Assembly (NCBI GenBank): GCA_017620345.1
Contig: JAFZQP010000054.1
Coordinates: forward strand, 1 to 5,830
DNA from: Lachnospiraceae bacterium
GTDB taxonomy: Bacteria; Bacillota_A; Clostridia; Lachnospirales; Lachnospiraceae
Direction of reading: 5' to 3'
DNA: 5,830 nucleotides
The translations under genes and the position numbers were made by a program. Below, piece after piece: positions 4,354 through 5,830 of the stretch. Numbering within the stretch: the stretch's first letter is position 1; every line of letters begins with the position of its first letter. The notes below the pieces were generated by a model, which was not told the DNA's origin, made no database searches, and saw only the letters and a program-made list of their open reading frames with translations.

Positions 4354-5830
4354 TTATTTACTTTGTGGTACTGTCTTTTTCTTCTTACCTGTTGCAATCG
4401 TTGCTACGATCGTAGCTACGCATGCCGTAAGGAGTAACAGCCACAGAACTATGTTGCTTGCGTCTCCGGTCACAGGACCAACCCTTACTCCGAGTACGCC
4501 GCTGGTAGGCTTAGCACGAACACCAAGTACTCCGTTAACAACTCCACCCTTCTTGACTCTCTCACCAAGTACTCCCGGAGTCGGGGTAGGTGTAGGGGTC
4601 GGCGTATACGTCGGTGTAGGTGTAGGGGTCGGCGTAGGCGTCGGTGTAGGTGTTGTCGTCGGTGTAGGCGTAGGCGTCGGTGTAGGTGTCGGCGGCGGAG
4701 GTGTATCCTCAGGCTCGTTAATGATATCTCCGACATTTACCGTCTCGCCTGACGTAAATGCATCAATCGTGAACGGATAAGCAAGATCATCCCCATTTAC
4801 GTCCTTGCGGATCTTATATCCCTTAGGAGCATCAACCTCTATGAAGTAGTAATCATCCCAAGGAAGGTTATCGATATAAATCTCTCCTGCTGAGTTTGTA
4901 CGGTATGTACCGTATCTGTAGTACGCATTCGAGAAGACCGTCGATACCGCTGCCTGAGCTGCCGTCTTCGGTGTTGCCGAGTAGAGCTCAAATACTGCAC
5001 CTGCAAGAGTCTTGTTTCCGCCCGATGCAATCTTGCGAAGTTTTACAGAACCTACGGCCTTGGTATTGGTGTATGTAACCGTAACAAGCACACCACTCTT
5101 AAGTATCGTAAATCCTTTCTTCTCAGTTGACAGTGCATATCCCTTAGGCGCCTTGGTCTCCTTGAAGTAGTATGTACCATAAGGCAGGTTCGATACAACG
5201 AGTTTTCCGGTAGAGTCTGTTGCAAATACTCCGTTGCTGGATGTATTGGTAACAGTGTAGCTGCCGGCCGATCCGGTTGCATATATGCGTACTCCCTTTT
5301 CGGTGTACAATGCGAACTCAGCACCTGCGATCTTATCTCTTGTCGCTTCATCAACCTTCGTCAGTTCGACTGAACCTACGATAGGCTTATCGGACATCGT
5401 TACCGTAATCGGGCTTCCGTTAGCCGGAACAGTGAATGTCTGGTCCGGAGCGATCTCATATCCTTCAGGAGCTTCAAGCTCTCGGAGCGTATATGTCTTT
5501 CCTGCCGTAAGAACAGCATCAACAACATGTGCACTCGGTCCGCTTATCCACTGCTCAATCTGAGTTGAGCCGTCAATTATAGCAAGCTTAGCACCCGCAA
5601 GAGGTTTTCCTGTAGCTGCATCGATCTTGCTGATCAGGATATCGCCCTTGGTGTTGTAGATATCATAACCAAGTATCTCTGACAGATATCCATCGATGGG
5701 ATCTTCATCAACAAAATATTTGATCGGATTACCCTTTGAGTCATATGCCGGAAGCTTATTATTTGCAGAATCCGTGTAGAATCTGTAGGTTCTTTCCGGA
5801 GAAACTATTGTTGCCTTGTTGATAGGTGTC
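4354..5830 (-). CDS. Cell-wall-anchored SpaA/Cna_B-domain surface protein, C-terminal part (start beyond the right edge)
   Basis: The frame stays open to the window edge and gives 491 residues. Residues 1-60 look like the end of a Cna_B domain (LPAYDSKGNPIKY, DEDPIDGYLSEI). Three SpaA-like domains follow (about 63-149, 150-256, 260-372). Each has a strand-1 lysine (SKID 68, TKVD 158, RKIA 266), an E-box (YTLRELEAPEGY, YYFKETKAPKGY, YYFIEVDAPKGY; Glu 117, 224, 331) and an end-strand Asp or Asn (147, 255, 371). These are the residues that form intramolecular isopeptide bonds in pilins and adhesins. Next come a Pro-Thr stalk (376-418), three GVLGxR motifs, GPVTGD (451-456) in the sorting-motif position, a membrane helix (about 459-480) and the tail GKKKKTVPQSK. 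It is thus probably an adhesin or pilin-like protein exported by Sec and anchored by sortase. The ligand is unknown, and no sortase gene is in the window. Confidence 0.9.
   Translation of the reverse strand, partial: TPINKATIVSPERTYRFYTDSANNKLPAYDSKGNPIKYFVDEDPIDGYLSEILGYDIYNTKGDILISKIDAATGKPLAGAKLAIIDGSTQIEQWISGPSAHVVDAVLTAGKTYTLRELEAPEGYEIAPDQTFTVPANGSPITVTMSDKPIVGSVELTKVDEATRDKIAGAEFALYTEKGVRIYATGSAGSYTVTNTSSNGVFATDSTGKLVVSNLPYGTYYFKETKAPKGYALSTEKKGFTILKSGVLVTVTYTNTKAVGSVKLRKIASGGNKTLAGAVFELYSATPKTAAQAAVSTVFSNAYYRYGTYRTNSAGEIYIDNLPWDDYYFIEVDAPKGYKIRKDVNGDDLAYPFTIDAFTSGETVNVGDIINEPEDTPPPPTPTPTPTPTPTTTPTPTPTPTPTPTPTYTPTPTPTPTPGVLGERVKKGGVVNGVLGVRAKPTSGVLGVRVGPVTGDASNIVLWLLLLTACVATIVATIATGKKKKTVPQSK
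4480..4575 (-). repeat. Three GVLGxR motifs before the sorting signal
   Basis: In the surface protein, between the Pro-Thr stalk and the anchor, GVLGERV (4575-4555), GVLGVRA (4533-4513) and GVLGVRV (4500-4480) occur 14 and 11 residues apart, with basic or polar linkers. The DNA of the copies is similar but not identical, so selection on the peptide is more likely than a recent duplication. Similar VLGxR motifs near the C-terminus of Lachnospiraceae surface proteins are familiar to me, but I know of no established function. Confidence 0.7.
4576..4704 (-). repeat. Pro-Thr dipeptide stalk encoded by an imperfect 6-base repeat
   Basis: Forty-three residues are almost entirely alternating Pro and Thr, starting TPPPP, with a TTT interruption and a single Tyr. 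The DNA is a degenerate hexamer array (CCG/CCT/CCC alternating with ACA/ACC/ACT/ACG). The unit is six bases, so gain or loss of copies would change the stalk length without shifting the frame. Such segments usually act as extended, wall-spanning linkers and are often glycosylated on threonine. Confidence 0.9.

Noticed and set aside
4451..4780. Plus-strand frame with a long (Gly-Val)n repeat
   Set aside because: It is the complement of the Pro-Thr stalk; the repeat follows automatically from CCN-ACN codons.
1..5830. CRISPR array, insertion sequence with transposase, or phage attachment site (the 3' end of ssrA is a common integration site)
   Set aside because: There are no regularly spaced direct repeats, no transposase or integrase sequence, and no second copy of the ssrA 3' end in the window. 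The sequence just downstream of ssrA is its own terminator.

Overview
The window reads as a piece of chromosome from a Gram-positive anaerobe of the Clostridia, most likely Lachnospiraceae. This is inferred from three things: the gene order secG - rnr - smpB - ssrA, a Clostridia-like tmRNA tag (ADNSYAFAA), and a Pro-Thr-rich, SpaA/Cna_B-type surface protein whose C-terminus carries 'GVLGxR' motifs. No species can be named from sequence alone. Every well-supported gene lies on the minus strand, so the biological order runs from the right edge to the left edge.

Layout in transcription order. (1) 5830-4354: the C-terminal 491 residues of a large cell-surface protein. It has part of a Cna_B domain, three SpaA-like domains with isopeptide-type motifs, a Pro-Thr stalk, three GVLGxR motifs, a non-canonical sorting signal, a membrane helix and a basic tail. 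A terminator follows at 4342-4309. (2) 4307-4279: a promoter, then secG (4239-4000), then a strong terminator (3971-3943). (3) rnr (3911-1740), encoding RNase R, starts only about 30 bases after that terminator. (4) An extended -10 promoter (1708-1700) precedes smpB (1637-1167). Its stop codon shares its last base with the mature 5' end of the tmRNA gene ssrA (1167-823). A terminator follows at 818-773. (5) 777-401: about 375 bases with no convincing gene but with several inverted repeats. (6) 400-218: a truncated remnant of an AAA-type ATPase, followed by a terminator (200-174). (7) 159-131: a promoter, then the start of a PadR-family regulator that runs off the left edge.

The core genes belong together. 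tmRNA and SmpB rescue ribosomes stalled on broken mRNAs and tag the unfinished proteins. RNase R degrades structured RNA, including non-stop mRNAs handled by trans-translation. SecG is a small subunit of the Sec translocon that exports proteins such as the surface adhesin at the right edge. The secG-rnr-smpB-ssrA cluster is an established arrangement in Firmicutes. I found no clear new biological system. The best leads are the smpB/tmRNA one-base junction, the GVLGxR repeats with the atypical anchor of the surface protein, and a cluster of TTCCAAAT inverted repeats in the gene-poor stretch, one of which would bury a strong ribosome binding site.
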